Assembly: GCF_019931755.1 (NCBI RefSeq)
Contig: NZ_CP082918.1
Coordinates: 3,638,001 to 3,702,000, forward strand
DNA length: 64,000 bases
Origin: Sutcliffiella horikoshii
Lineage (GTDB): Bacteria; Bacillota; Bacilli; Bacillales; Bacillaceae_I
Direction: 5' to 3'
Positions within the stretch are counted from its first letter, which is position 1, and each line of letters opens with the position of its first letter. The notes below the pieces were generated by a model. That model saw only the letters and a list, made by a program, of their open reading frames with translations. It did no database searches and had not been told where the DNA came from. Position numbers and translations under genes: made by a program. Positions 63,115 to 64,000 of this stretch are shown in pieces.

Positions 63115-63148
63115 GCCATCAAAGCAAATTAAATCGATGGCTTTTTTT
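63115..63148 (+). terminator. Terminator after the two small ORFs
   Basis: GCCATC (63115-63120) pairs with GATGGC (63136-63141), followed by seven Ts. The stretch 63149-63385 has no gene I can support. Confidence 0.75.
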
Positions 63149-63385
63149 ACATAATTGTAAGTACTGGCTCCCTTTCATACATTAAGTGGCCCTATCCTCC
63201 GTAATTGGTGGCTCCGAAATCCGCACTGCTGGCTTTTTCCTACCGCAATACTCATCCGTTACCCGTATGAATCAAAATAGCTCTTCTGATTATTCCTAGT
63301 AATGCTAAAAATATTTACCTGATTGTCCAATCATTCTTTTTATTTCTGCATTTAATATTTTAATGAAGCTATGGAGGGATATTCC

Positions 63386-64000
63386 TTGAGTTATAAAATT
63401 CAAATTAGAAGTAGTTTAAAGGGTGATTTACCTTTTTTGGATATTGGCGAATTTTGCTTATGTACAGACACAAAGGAATTATTTATTGGTATAGACAATG
63501 GGAATTTAAAGGTTGCGAATATAGAAGATATTGGTTCTTTAAATGATTTACCCACACTAGATAAGTCTAGTTTAGTCAGTGCTTTTCAGGAGATTTTTGA
63601 AAAAATCCATCTTATTGAGAATCTAGAGATAACATCTAGTAATATTAATGGAAATGTTAGAGTGAATGGAAAAGAAATACCTATTTATGATGATAGTTAT
63701 TTATTACAAGCTCTAATTAAGAAAGCAACCAAAGAACACACCCATAATATACAGGAAATTACAGGAATTTCAATTTCTAACCCAATTGATGGTGAGGTTT
63801 TAATGTATGATTCTACTGAAAATAGTTTTAAGTCTAAAACTCTGCCGAATTTTCAAGCTGGTTCATTAGAAGACTTAACAAATGTAAACACTATAACTAG
63901 TAAACCCAAAACGGGTGATGTTCTATCTTTTAACGGGAATGAATGGTTCCCTACTGCAATAAAATCATATTATATCGATTTAGATTTATGGACTATTAAT
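63386..64000 (+). CDS. Phage-tail-fibre-like protein (3' end beyond window)
   Basis: 205 codons are visible, from a TTG behind GGAGGGATATTCC to the window edge. The N-terminal pattern SYKIQIRSSLKGDLPFLDIG, EFCLCTDTKELFIGIDNGN resembles the N-terminal domain of phage tail-fibre / major tropism determinant-type proteins. A second segment (LEDLTNVNTITSKPKTGDVLSFNGNEWFP) is a repeat common in tail-fibre shafts. It may belong to a prophage or a phage-like surface system past the edge. Confidence 0.68.
   Translation, partial: MSYKIQIRSSLKGDLPFLDIGEFCLCTDTKELFIGIDNGNLKVANIEDIGSLNDLPTLDKSSLVSAFQEIFEKIHLIENLEITSSNINGNVRVNGKEIPIYDDSYLLQALIKKATKEHTHNIQEITGISISNPIDGEVLMYDSTENSFKSKTLPNFQAGSLEDLTNVNTITSKPKTGDVLSFNGNEWFPTAIKSYYIDLDLWTIN

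Overview
The window looks like chromosomal DNA of a low-to-mid GC Bacillus-type firmicute. The evidence is the strong AGGAGG ribosome binding sites, a SinI/SinR pair, the est-rnr-smpB-ssrA order known from Bacillus, a yrk-like sulfur operon and many intrinsic terminators. I cannot name the species. All functions below come from reading the translations by eye.

Layout. 1-5250: the 5' part of a secreted YhcR-like nuclease/5'-nucleotidase, a lipoprotein, a benzil-reductase-type SDR and a small M50 peptidase. 5404-10120: a persulfide/sulfur-transfer operon (TauE, rhodanese-MBL, TusA-rhodanese, two rhodaneses, DsrE-like, TusA) next to a CstR-type repressor, with an array of TACCCC-N-GGGGTA palindromes. 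10275-38811: a carbohydrate regulon with GH35, two sugar isomerases, two Gfo/Idh/MocA oxidoreductases, ThuA, a LacI regulator, a GH94 phosphorylase, a GH3 beta-glucosidase, two ABC permease pairs, binding proteins (one frameshifted) and an esterase. The palindrome GAAACGTTTC stands in front of nearly every transcription unit. 38958-42046: housekeeping genes and a soluble sensor kinase.

42118-48698 holds two striking RNA features. The tmRNA gene (ssrA) is split in its T-loop by a 283-nt group I intron, and a free-standing LAGLIDADG endonuclease gene lies just beyond it on the other strand. Further on, a c-di-GMP-I (GEMM) riboswitch precedes sinI-sinR, the biofilm/motility switch.

49709-62508 is a double RiPP locus. 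One half is a lasso-peptide cluster (cyclase, RRE, B2 protease, HPr-kinase-like kinase, nucleotidyltransferase, ABC exporter) with two unlisted precursor genes, both ending in Ser; one is followed by a GNAT-like gene. The other half has a Gly/Pro-rich precursor with its own PqqD-like protein, kinase, S26-type peptidase, ABC exporter and nucleotidyltransferase, but no cyclase or B2. Near-identical 16-bp palindromes (GTTCTTTATAAAGAAC) precede units in both halves and suggest one shared regulator.

62588-64000: an IS21 IstB remnant, two tiny overlapping ORFs and the start of a phage-tail-fibre-like protein.

Five copies of a roughly 130-bp palindromic element lie between genes throughout; their ends vary in a compensatory way.
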